A stretch of DNA of 64,000 bases from Vibrio maritimus (GTDB lineage Bacteria > Pseudomonadota > Gammaproteobacteria > Enterobacterales > Vibrionaceae), in contig NZ_CP090438.1 in the NCBI RefSeq assembly GCF_021441885.1, positions 992,001-1,056,000 of the forward strand, read 5' to 3'. A program made the translations under genes and the position numbers. Under the pieces are notes generated by a model. That model ran no database searches. It saw only the letters and a program-made list of their open reading frames with translations, and was not told the origin of the DNA. Positions 33,932 to 41,951 of the stretch are shown piece by piece (the first letter of the stretch is position 1; each line of letters begins with the position of its first letter).

Positions 33932-34270
33932 TTATTTAGCAGTCAAAGCAACGCCATCAAAGCGAATACCAGCCCAGCCGTGTTTGATAAAGTTACGGAT
34001 GTTTGCGTGGTCGTTGCCATTAGGGTTTTTAAGTACATCATCACGGTAGTACTGACCAAAACACGCTAGCGTTGATTGCTCATCCAGTTCCTTAATTTTC
34101 GCAAAAGCAAAAATCTTACAAGAGCCATTGTTTTGGCCTGCTTGGTTCTGGGTCTCACCGTTAGTAAAGCTAACTGGGCTGAACTCGAAATGCTCGTCAA
34201 TAACCTGCATCGTCTGTTCAAACATGACGTCATTCGGTTGTGCTGCCAGCAACTCTAGAAACTTTTCCAT
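33932..34270 (-). CDS. HopJ-type III effector family protein
   Basis: A 112-residue protein with the HopJ signature IDEHFEFSPVSFTNGETQNQAGQNNGSCKIFAFAKI. Despite the family name these proteins occur in many free-living gammaproteobacteria without plant hosts, and no secretion system is nearby. It is monocistronic. Cellular function is unknown. Confidence 0.85.
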   Translation of the reverse strand: MEKFLELLAAQPNDVMFEQTMQVIDEHFEFSPVSFTNGETQNQAGQNNGSCKIFAFAKIKELDEQSTLACFGQYYRDDVLKNPNGNDHANIRNFIKHGWAGIRFDGVALTAK

Positions 34271-34448
34271 TTTTCCTTTCCTTCGATATTGTTCCGAGTC
34301 GGTACTATATCATCAGACAATTGAAAATTGGGCAGGAAGTGAGAAAAACTGAAAGGGAAGGGGTAAGGCTGGTTTTAGCTTTGATTAAAGAGGGGCTCGC
34401 GCTAATCTCGAACCCCTGTTAATTGTTCAGTTGGCGACTTAGATAACC

Positions 34449-35252
34449 TTACCGCTGGTTATCTAAAAAGTCGTATACCGCGCTAATTACGCCAAACTCA
34501 GTGTTACTTGGTGCTGAAAAGCGCGCAATTTCTTTGACACCAGGGTGTGCGTTTTCCATTGCATACGAGTAATAGCTCTCTTTAAGCATTTCTGCGTCAT
34601 TAAAGTAATCACCAAAACTCATGGTTTGTTGATACGTGAACCCCATCGTCTGCTGCAGGTGACGAATTGCGGCACCCTTTGAGGCGACCTTGTTCATAAC
34701 ATCAAGCCAAATTTTTGCACTCACCACAACCTGGAAGTCATCACCGAATGCAGGTCGAATTATTGGCTCAATCTGTTCCGCTGAGCCATTGAAATTAAGT
34801 ACTGCGATCTTGATGAACTCGTCTTCAACAGTAAGCAGATCTTCAACGTACTCGCAGCGGTGGTAGTACTTGCTAATTTCTTCGAGTGCGGTTGGATCTT
34901 GAGTCTCGATATAAGCTCCTCTCTTGCCGCATAAAACGATGAATGCATCATTAATGCTGCGAGCTTTGGTGATGATCGATGGAACTGAATCACTATCGAG
35001 TGTGCAGCTATAAAGTTCTTTGCCTTGATGCATCACTAGCGTGCCGTTTTCCGCGATGAACAACATCTCGTCTTGATAGCCTTCAAAGGTATCGTACAGA
35101 CTGTAGTACTGACGACCAGAGGCAGCAGCGAATAGAATGTTTTCATTCTTGAGTCGTTGGAAAAACTCTGGGAATGCTGGTGGCAAATTGCTGTTTTCGT
35201 CAAGCAATGTGCCATCCATGTCGGTGGCGATGAACTTAATAATGTCGGTCAT
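34449..35252 (-). CDS. HAD-superfamily (Cof-type) phosphatase
   Basis: A 267-residue HAD hydrolase with a type IIB cap. Motif I is FIATDMDGTLLDENS, motif II is FAAASGRQYYS, the motif III lysine is in NKVASKGAAIRHL and motif IV is MSFGDYFNDAEML. It resembles the YbjI/YidA/SupH sugar-phosphatase group. It stands alone between hopJ and a glycanase gene. The substrate cannot be read from sequence. Confidence 0.88.
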   Translation of the reverse strand: MTDIIKFIATDMDGTLLDENSNLPPAFPEFFQRLKNENILFAAASGRQYYSLYDTFEGYQDEMLFIAENGTLVMHQGKELYSCTLDSDSVPSIITKARSINDAFIVLCGKRGAYIETQDPTALEEISKYYHRCEYVEDLLTVEDEFIKIAVLNFNGSAEQIEPIIRPAFGDDFQVVVSAKIWLDVMNKVASKGAAIRHLQQTMGFTYQQTMSFGDYFNDAEMLKESYYSYAMENAHPGVKEIARFSAPSNTEFGVISAVYDFLDNQR

Positions 35253-35333
35253 AGGTCGCTGTGTATGGTGTTTGAATGAACAAGGACAGGAGTATACTCA
35301 AATTCAAAGTTGCAGGCAGTAAATTACGGTGTC

Positions 35334-36110
35334 TTAATCATTGTTCTTACATTTTGACCGTGTGTATTTGAAGTTTCGAAAGTGCGCGGAATGCTCGAGC
35401 CCGGTGGTTTCATCGTAGGTGCCTGCCCAGTTGGAAATCTGTGGATTAGTAGCCCACACATTCATCATAATTCTAAGCCTGCTATCCGATTTCATCGGGA
35501 TGGGTTGGTCGTCGGTATTCCTAACGCGATAGACAAGCTCACCATCAATAAACCACTTGATGGTGTTTTTATTCCATTCGATAGCGTAAGTGTGAAAGTC
35601 TTCTGAGGCGTCAAAGTCCAGATAATGGATATACTCGTTGTGCTGTTCGTAGTTGTCATCGTTGGTCCAAAAGTTCAGTTGAACCAAATTGGTGTTCATA
35701 CCTAAAAACTCGATATCTATCTCATTGTGAATTCCGTTTCCACCTTCAGGCTGGTCATAGGGGCCTGCAAACAGAAAGAAAGCGCTCACGACACCATCAG
35801 CTTTAACCGGTTTCATTTCGACTTCGAAACAGCCGTTACCATAATAGCCATAGCTTCTTATTTCCCCTGAAACGACATCCTTGTAGCCATGATCATCGAT
35901 GGTGTTTTTCAGCGTTAGGGTCAAGCCTTCGTTGGTGAATAGCGCTTGCTCTTTAGTCCAGCGGTTCAAAAACGGAAAGCCATTCTCCCAGCCGTCGGCG
36001 AGAAACCAAGTTTGATTGTCGAGTTCGGTGAGAGGGTCACTAAAACTGGCTCCCATTGCAATGGCTGGCGTCATCAAACCAGCTGCCAAATAAGTAAATG
36101 GCTTAACCAT
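35334..36110 (-). CDS. Secreted family-16 glycoside hydrolase, lichenase type
   Basis: 258 residues with a signal peptide (MVKPFTYLAAGLMTPAIAMGA). The catalytic motif HNEIDIEFLG (Glu130 nucleophile, Asp132, Glu134 acid/base) has the spacing E-x-D-x-E of lichenases. Laminarinases and agarases carry an extra residue (E-x-D-x-x-E). The substrate cleft segments FFLFAGP and YAIEWNKNTIKWFIDGE are also typical. It is predicted to cut mixed-linkage beta-glucans outside the cell. No polysaccharide-utilisation genes surround it. Confidence 0.88.
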   Translation of the reverse strand: MVKPFTYLAAGLMTPAIAMGASFSDPLTELDNQTWFLADGWENGFPFLNRWTKEQALFTNEGLTLTLKNTIDDHGYKDVVSGEIRSYGYYGNGCFEVEMKPVKADGVVSAFFLFAGPYDQPEGGNGIHNEIDIEFLGMNTNLVQLNFWTNDDNYEQHNEYIHYLDFDASEDFHTYAIEWNKNTIKWFIDGELVYRVRNTDDQPIPMKSDSRLRIMMNVWATNPQISNWAGTYDETTGLEHSAHFRNFKYTRSKCKNND

Positions 36111-36300
36111 GTCTCAATTCCTTTTGACGAGTAACCTAGACAGTTTAGGTGTGTAAATAGAAAGCTCAATGTAACGGGTGTCTAGTATGTGAGAATTTGC
36201 ACAATGGCATGCACCACTTTGGTGCTTTAGAAAGCGCGATAACAGTGAGGTAGAGAATGCGTTTCTCATTAAGCTATTGAAAAATATAGTTTCTATTTGT

Positions 36301-36316
36301 TGGACTCAAATTTGCA
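36301..36316 (+). promoter_or_regulatory. Sigma-54-like promoter of nasA operon
   Basis: TGGACTCAAATTTGCA has the GG and GC elements at the exact 12-bp register of the consensus TGGCACG-N4-TTGCA and matches the -12 half fully. It is 150 bp before nasA and upstream of the leader terminator. It suggests NtrC control; a clear NtrC site was not assigned. Confidence 0.65.
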
Positions 36317-36337
36317 TTGACTTGTTTAACAAAAGCT

Positions 36338-36437
36338 CAGCGGATAACTCGATGGTTATCACCGTACTGAAGTGAACAAAAATCTAACTCGTCAATGGCA
36401 AAGGCGCCTCTTCTTGTAACAAGGAGAGGCGCCTTTT
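36338..36437 (+). terminator. Leader with intrinsic terminator (attenuator) before nasA
   Basis: The leader forms a hairpin CAG-CGG-ATAAC / GTTAT-CCG-CTG (about 36338-36370) with a 6-base loop TCGATG. A very strong terminator follows at 36400-36437, AAAGGCGCCTCT..CTTG / CAAG.AGAGGCGCCTTT plus TTTT. It stands between the promoter and the ribosome site of nasA, so transcription must be allowed past it. NasT-type ANTAR proteins do this in nitrate operons. The loop does not show the A1/G4 hexaloop pattern, so the exact NasT contact is unproven. Confidence 0.75.
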
Positions 36438-36467
36438 TGTTGATATAGCCTGGCTAAAGGAGACGTT

Positions 36468-39146
36468 ATGAAGCCGAGAAGTGTCAATACAACATGTCCA
36501 TATTGTGGTGTCGGTTGCGGCCTCGTCGCAAAATGTGTCAGTAATCCAAAAGATGCTTCGACCAAAGGGGATCTTAACCATCCAGCGAATATGGGAGCCT
36601 TATGTGTAAAAGGCTCATCGCTCGATGATAGCCACACCGGACCCGCTAGGCTTCTTTATCCAAAGATCAATGGCAAACAAGCATCGTGGCAAGAAGCAAT
36701 CGACACAATCGCGACACGATTTCACGATATTAAGCAGCAGCATGGTGCCGACGCCTTGTCTATGTACGTCTCAGGTCAGCTGTTGACGGAGGATTACTAT
36801 GTCGCGAACAAACTCATGAAGGGCTATGTTGGTACGGCGAACATTGATACCAATTCCAGGTTATGTATGTCTTCTGCCGTTGCTTCCCATGTGCGTGCCT
36901 TTGGTGAGGATGTCGTTCCCGTCAACTATGCCGATCTTGAACTTGCTGAGATGATTGTTTTGGTGGGTTCAAATGCGGCGTGGACACACCCGATTGTATT
37001 TCGTCGTATCCAGCAGGCGCGTGAGTCGAATCCAAACCTTAAGCTAGTGGTGATCGATCCGCGAAAAACCATGAGTGCTGAGCAGGCAGACCTTCATCTT
37101 CCTTTGGAGTCTGACAGTGATGTTGACCTATTTATGGGGCTGGCAAGGTATTGTTTGGATACTGGCACTTTGGATAACGACTATATCGCTGAACATACCC
37201 AAGGTAGTGAAGCCCTGCTTGAAGCTGTGAAGCAAGCGACATGCTCGTTGGAGTCGATCGCGGAAAAAACTCAAGTAGATAGAACACGCCTCAAGCAGTT
37301 TTATCATTGGTTCGCCACTAAAAAGAGAGTTATCACCCTCTATTGTCAGGGCGTTAACCAAGCCGAGAACGGGACAGACAAGGGAAACGTTATCATTAAC
37401 GCCCATCTGCTGACTGGAAAAATTGGCAGAGAAGGTTGTGGCCCGTTTTCCATTACCGGGCAGCCGAACGCCATGGGAGGGCGTGAAGTTGGTGGCTTAG
37501 CGAACCAACTCGCCGTTCACCGAGGGTTTGACCCAGCATCTATCGACGAAGTAAAAACCATTTGGCGTGCGCCTAATATGGCGACAAAACCTGGCCTAAA
37601 GGCGGTCGACTTGTTTGACGCCATTGAAAAAGGCGGGGTGAAAGCGGTTTGGATCATGGCAACCAATCCTGTGGTTTCACTCCCACAAAGTCACAAAATT
37701 AAGCGCGCCCTGAAGAAATGTGAGCTGGTGATTGTCTCCGATATCTGTGTGGATTCCGATATTGCTCAGTACGCAGATATCATCCTGCCCGCAGCAGGCT
37801 GGGGTGAGAAACAAGGCATGGTTACCAACTCTGAACGCATGATGTCGAGACAGCGAGCCTTCTTGCCACTGCGTGGTGAAAGCAAGCCCGATTGGTGGGC
37901 GGTGTCTAAAGTCGGTCAAGCGCTGTGTGAGCTAATGAAGGTAGAAGATGGATTTGACTACGAGAGTGAGTATGACATTTTCAAAGAGCATGTTGAGCTC
38001 TCCTCTATCAATAGTGACAGTCCACAGCTGTTTGATCTAAGCGAACTGAGTGAACTGTCGGCGGCCGACTACGCCCACTGGCAGCCTAAACAATGGCCGC
38101 TCGATGGTAAGCGTCCGTTCTCAGATGGGCAATTCGCAACGCCAAATGGCCGCGCAAATCTTATTGTTCCAGCAGACTCATTGAGCCAAGCCTCTCGGGG
38201 TCAGCATCAGTTTGTACTCAACACAGGCCGCGACAGGGATCAGTGGCACACCATGACACGAACCGGTTTCGTACCTGCTCTGACGCAAAAAGAAACAGAG
38301 CCAACGGTATATCTAAATCCGCTTTCGATAGAACGCGCAGCGCTTAAAACGGGGCAATTGGCTCGACTTGTCACTCCAGAAAGCCGTGCTGAGATTGTGG
38401 CTCGTGTCAAAGAAGACGACGGCTTAGGATTGCATAGTGTTTACCTCTCTATGCACTGGGCGGGTGAGTTTGGTGCAGGCAGCGGCGTTAACCATGTTAC
38501 TGAGTCTGTAGTCGACCCATTCTCAGGCCAACCAGCGTTCAAATCCTCGTTCGTTGAGATCGAACCCTTTGCCATTGGTAGTTACTTCGTCGCCATTGGC
38601 GAGAACGCTGACAAGCTGGGTGATATCGCGGACTTTTCTTCGATGCAGATTACTGAAGGCGAGGGTCAAAGCCGTAATCTTTGGCGTTACGCTTCTAAAT
38701 CGGTGTTGAGCAAACAAACATGGACTCAGGCGACGGACGCTGCGTTAAATGGCAAGCTGCTTGTGATGGATACGGAGCATGGCTGGGTAACGCTAAGCTG
38801 TGCCAATGACGCCGCTCTCACGGTAAAAAGCTTTGTTCAAGTAGAGGATAAGGCGTTTGACGCTGATGTAGCGCAAATTACTCAACTTATTGGTCAGCCG
38901 TTTTCGCTTTCTAAAACCCTGAAAGCGATTCAGAACGAAGCACCGAGTAAGCTCGTTTGCAGCTGTTTTAGAGTCACAGAAAAGCAGATTGTCGATGCGA
39001 TGCAAACGCAAAACCACACCACTGTAGCCCAGTTGCAAGGGCAGCTTAAATGCGGAAGTAACTGTGGTTCGTGCCTACCAGAAGTAGAGAAGTTGGTGAA
39101 TCAGCATCACCAACAGTCAGAACAAATTGATGTCGTTGTGAAGTAA
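36468..39146 (+). CDS. nasA: Assimilatory nitrate reductase catalytic subunit
   Basis: An 892-residue cytoplasmic molybdenum bis-MGD enzyme reducing nitrate to nitrite. An N-terminal [4Fe-4S] site uses Cys10, Cys13, Cys17 and Cys46 (CPYCGVGC ... ALCVKGS). The molybdopterin oxidoreductase and dinucleotide-binding domains follow. There is a C-terminal BFD-like [2Fe-2S] domain (about 825-875) with VCSCFRV ... KCGSNCGSC. It has no export signal. No gene for an NADH-linked partner (NasB/NasC) lies in the unit. The start has a good AAGGAGA site. Confidence 0.93.
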   Translation: MKPRSVNTTCPYCGVGCGLVAKCVSNPKDASTKGDLNHPANMGALCVKGSSLDDSHTGPARLLYPKINGKQASWQEAIDTIATRFHDIKQQHGADALSMYVSGQLLTEDYYVANKLMKGYVGTANIDTNSRLCMSSAVASHVRAFGEDVVPVNYADLELAEMIVLVGSNAAWTHPIVFRRIQQARESNPNLKLVVIDPRKTMSAEQADLHLPLESDSDVDLFMGLARYCLDTGTLDNDYIAEHTQGSEALLEAVKQATCSLESIAEKTQVDRTRLKQFYHWFATKKRVITLYCQGVNQAENGTDKGNVIINAHLLTGKIGREGCGPFSITGQPNAMGGREVGGLANQLAVHRGFDPASIDEVKTIWRAPNMATKPGLKAVDLFDAIEKGGVKAVWIMATNPVVSLPQSHKIKRALKKCELVIVSDICVDSDIAQYADIILPAAGWGEKQGMVTNSERMMSRQRAFLPLRGESKPDWWAVSKVGQALCELMKVEDGFDYESEYDIFKEHVELSSINSDSPQLFDLSELSELSAADYAHWQPKQWPLDGKRPFSDGQFATPNGRANLIVPADSLSQASRGQHQFVLNTGRDRDQWHTMTRTGFVPALTQKETEPTVYLNPLSIERAALKTGQLARLVTPESRAEIVARVKEDDGLGLHSVYLSMHWAGEFGAGSGVNHVTESVVDPFSGQPAFKSSFVEIEPFAIGSYFVAIGENADKLGDIADFSSMQITEGEGQSRNLWRYASKSVLSKQTWTQATDAALNGKLLVMDTEHGWVTLSCANDAALTVKSFVQVEDKAFDADVAQITQLIGQPFSLSKTLKAIQNEAPSKLVCSCFRVTEKQIVDAMQTQNHTTVAQLQGQLKCGSNCGSCLPEVEKLVNQHHQQSEQIDVVVK

Positions 39147-39157
39147 GGAGACGTAGG

Positions 39158-39994
39158 ATGAACACTCAAAGGAATGAGCAAGCATACCTTCCTCATCAAC
39201 AGCAAGATGTAGGGTTTATTGATGAACTGCCACGCAAGGGTGGCAAAGGGTTTGTATCGATTGTTGGTGCAGGGCCGGGTGACCCTGACTTATTGACCAT
39301 GGCCGCGCATAAGCGAATTCAAAGCGCTGATATCGTGGTTTATGACCGCTTAGTCAGTCAGTCGATATTGGATCTTATTCCAGCATCGACACTGCGTTTC
39401 TATGTGGGTAAACGCTGTGGGATGCCGAGCCTTAATCAAGAGTCAATCAATGAGATCCTCAAAGACTGCGGTCAAAAAGGCTATCGTGCCGTGAGACTGA
39501 AAGGGGGCGACCCGTTTGTGTTCGGTCGTGGTGGCGAAGAAGCACTAGCGCTGAAGTCGGCCAACATCGCGTTTGAAGTCATTCCTGGCATTACTGCAGC
39601 GCTTGGCTGCTCTTCGAGTGCCTTGATACCGCTCACCCACCGTAAGGTGGCACGAAGCGTCACCTTAGTCACGGGGAATGTCGTCTCTGGTGCGCTCCCC
39701 GCTTGGTCGTCGTTAATTGCTCAAGGCCAGACCTTAGTGTGCTATATGGGGCTTGAGAAAAGCCTTGAGATACAAACAGGACTGCTAGACTCAGGGTTAA
39801 GCCCAACTACGCCGGTAGCGATTATTGGTAAAGGTTGTAGCCCAGAGCAGGAAGTATATACTTTCGAATTATCACAGTTAAATCAGATAGCTGACCAGCT
39901 TCGCGGCTTGAGCCCTGCTTTGATGATCATCGGTGAAGTCGTATCGATTCGCCAGGAGCTTCTCGACGTGGCGCAGGAGTATGCCGTTGCTTAG
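39158..39994 (+). CDS. cobA: Uroporphyrinogen-III C-methyltransferase
   Basis: A 278-residue SAM-dependent methyltransferase making precorrin-2, the precursor of siroheme. The SUMT landmarks are VGAGPGDPDLLTMAA, YDRLVSQSIL, RLKGGDPFVFGRGGEE and VIPGITAALG. It has no CysG dehydrogenase/ferrochelatase part. In this unit it provides for the siroheme of NirB. It is 11 bp after nasA. Confidence 0.95.
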   Translation: MNTQRNEQAYLPHQQQDVGFIDELPRKGGKGFVSIVGAGPGDPDLLTMAAHKRIQSADIVVYDRLVSQSILDLIPASTLRFYVGKRCGMPSLNQESINEILKDCGQKGYRAVRLKGGDPFVFGRGGEEALALKSANIAFEVIPGITAALGCSSSALIPLTHRKVARSVTLVTGNVVSGALPAWSSLIAQGQTLVCYMGLEKSLEIQTGLLDSGLSPTTPVAIIGKGCSPEQEVYTFELSQLNQIADQLRGLSPALMIIGEVVSIRQELLDVAQEYAVA

Positions 39995-40070
39995 CTTTTT
40001 CATTATAAGTAGAACATAGTCTTTACAAGCAGCGCGCAGTAGCGGTCAGACACAAGAAGTAGGAGAGGAT

Positions 40071-41051
40071 GTGTCGTTAATTCAAGAATGTATACGTACC
40101 GTGGGTCGCGGTTCTCGAGGACGAGGTCCACTCACACAAACTCAAGCTAGAGAGGTGATGCAAGCCTATCTGGCTGGTGAGGTTGGCGATGATCAAATGG
40201 CCATGTTGATGATGCTCATCCGCGTTCGCGATGAGACGCCAGAAGAGATCGCGGGTTTCGTGCAAGCTCTTAAGAGTACCCAAGATCAGTTTGCCGACCT
40301 TGATTGGCCGCTTTATGCAGGCAAACGCACAGGACAAACCTCAGGCTTACCGTGGCACCTAGTCGCAGCCAAAATTCTGGCAGACAGTGGAGTGAAGATA
40401 TTACTGCACGGTGACTTAGACAAGATGCACAATCGTCTGCATGCCCGTGATTTTCTTGGTCACCTCAACATCAATACCGCAGTGAGCTTAGATGAGGCGA
40501 AAACCCTGCTTGAGCAGTTTAACATCGCGTATCTACCCTTAGATAACTTCCTGCCTCAGGTAAAAGTGGTGCTCGATTGGAAGCATCGCTACGGCCTAAG
40601 AACGCCGATCAATACTGTCGCAAGGGCTCTCAACCCAGCAAATGCACCGTTTGCACTGCGAGGTAGCTTCCACCCAGGGTTTCAAGAGCTGCATGCCAAG
40701 GTTGAATCGTTAGTTCACTTACAGTCGGAGCAGACTCAGCGAACAGTATCGTTTAAAGGTCAATCTGGTGAGACGGAGTACAACCCTAAGGTTAGCCAAA
40801 CCATCTGGTGGGCGGAAGACGGCAAGGTGAACTCTCACTACGTAGAAGAGACGATGACCACTCAGCCCGTGATTCCTTGTCCACTGGGAACCGGTGAAGA
40901 TGAGCAAGACATGATGGCGAACACCATCATCAGTACGCTGACGATAGCGCTATTTACACTTTCTGGTGACTGGGACAGCGCGGAATCAAAAGCAAAAACA
41001 CTTTGGCACACATATTGCGATGGTCTAACGAGTGAAGGAACACTATGTTAG
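40071..41051 (+). CDS. TrpD2/YbiB-type anthranilate phosphoribosyltransferase-like protein
   Basis: 326 residues, glycosyltransferase family 3 fold. An N-terminal helical domain (LTQTQAREVMQAYLAGEVGDDQMAMLMMLIRV) precedes a large domain with degraded phosphoribosyltransferase motifs. E. coli YbiB (TrpD2) has no tryptophan role and binds nucleic acids. The start is a GTG at 40071 behind AGGAGAGG. Its place between cobA and the RNA-binding regulator nasT suggests a link with nitrate regulation or RNA. Confidence 0.8.
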   Translation: MSLIQECIRTVGRGSRGRGPLTQTQAREVMQAYLAGEVGDDQMAMLMMLIRVRDETPEEIAGFVQALKSTQDQFADLDWPLYAGKRTGQTSGLPWHLVAAKILADSGVKILLHGDLDKMHNRLHARDFLGHLNINTAVSLDEAKTLLEQFNIAYLPLDNFLPQVKVVLDWKHRYGLRTPINTVARALNPANAPFALRGSFHPGFQELHAKVESLVHLQSEQTQRTVSFKGQSGETEYNPKVSQTIWWAEDGKVNSHYVEETMTTQPVIPCPLGTGEDEQDMMANTIISTLTIALFTLSGDWDSAESKAKTLWHTYCDGLTSEGTLC

Positions 41052-41060
41052 GAAAATCGT

Positions 41061-41633
41061 ATGCCAAAAACACCCGTCTTAGTTTGCTGCGACTCTATCG
41101 CAGAACAGGCGCATATTAGCGCAAGGCTTGCCAAAGACTTCGACAAAATCATGGGCTGTCAGCTATCTCAGCTGGAGTCTATGCTTGAAAAAGAACCCAC
41201 TGCCACGCTGGTTATCTCGTGGCAGCAACCTTGTGCTGAACTCTCGCTTATCATGGATGCCGCAAAGCAGAGACAGCGCCCCCTTCTTGTTATTCTAAAA
41301 CAACTAAATGAGAATGATATCAATCGCTTACCTGTTGGAAATGATTACGTATTGCTGCCTCATGATTCGCAGTTTGAGCTCAGCGCGTGGGTGGTTCATG
41401 CCAGACAAGTGCGTGAGAAGTCGATTCAAGACGACCAGAAACTTGAAGCGCTAAACTTAAAGCTGGAAGAGCGTAAGCTTATTGAAAAAGCCAAAGGTTT
41501 GCTGATGAAGCATCATCATCTCGATGAGCAGACCGCCTTCGCGGCACTTCGAAAATCGTCGATGCAGTCTAGCTTATCGCTTGCTCAAGTCTCGAAGAAC
41601 CTCATCCACACCCTAGAGTCCATCAGCCTTTAG
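41061..41633 (+). CDS. nasT: ANTAR-domain antiterminator NasT
   Basis: 190 residues. An N-terminal pseudo-receiver (about 1-110) has WQQPC-like sequence (VISWQQPC) where the phospho-acceptor Asp should be, so it is probably not phosphorylated. A coiled coil follows (DDQKLEALNLKLEERKLIEKAKGLLMKHH), then the ANTAR RNA-binding helices (LDEQTAFAALRKSSMQSSLSLAQVSKNLI). It is expected to prevent termination in the leaders before nasA and nrtA. Its usual nitrate-sensing partner NasS is not encoded next to it. Confidence 0.9.
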   Translation: MPKTPVLVCCDSIAEQAHISARLAKDFDKIMGCQLSQLESMLEKEPTATLVISWQQPCAELSLIMDAAKQRQRPLLVILKQLNENDINRLPVGNDYVLLPHDSQFELSAWVVHARQVREKSIQDDQKLEALNLKLEERKLIEKAKGLLMKHHHLDEQTAFAALRKSSMQSSLSLAQVSKNLIHTLESISL

Positions 41634-41757
41634 CTACTACTTTGGGGTTAGTGGCAATTCATTCAATTGGTGCACGGTGCACACTGGCGAAGCAAAATTT
41701 AACCAATAAAGTAACCAAATTTAACTAAAGTGCTGATAAATATAAATAAATACATTT

Positions 41758-41773
41758 TGGCACGCATATTGAA
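41758..41773 (+). promoter_or_regulatory. Sigma-54-like promoter of the nrt-nir operon
   Basis: TGGCACGCATATTGAA matches the consensus TGGCACG-N4-TTGCA in the whole -24 half and has one changed base in the -12 half (GA for GC). GTGCAC repeats about 75 bp upstream (GGTGCACGGTGCAC) could serve NtrC binding. Confidence 0.65.
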
Positions 41774-41799
41774 AGACTAATATCAAACACAATACCCCC

Positions 41800-41915
41800 G
41801 CCCCTTAGTGGGCAGCTCCTGAAATCATCAACGGCGGTGAAGTGAAGGTTGGCGACGGCGTTACTGCTTATACATAGGCTCTATTGCTTATTGATAGCAG
41901 TAGCGCCTTTTTTTT
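41800..41915 (+). terminator. Leader with intrinsic terminator (attenuator) before nrtA
   Basis: CCGCC ... GGCGG and GCCC-CTTAGT-GGGC pairings precede a 12-bp terminator stem GGCGTTACTGCT (41857-41868) / AGCAGTAGCGCC (41896-41907) with eight T. It lies between the sigma-54-like promoter and nrtA and repeats the plan of the nasA leader. It is the probable NasT target. Confidence 0.8.
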
Positions 41916-41951
41916 GGAAAAAATTTTTAAGCATCACACGGAGAGAGTGTT

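Noticed and set aside
41813..41877. Short peptide-like frame inside the nrtA leader (APEIINGGEVKVGDG...)
   Set aside because: It has no start codon (a TAG stands in frame just before it) and overlaps the terminator stem; the protein-like appearance is probably chance.
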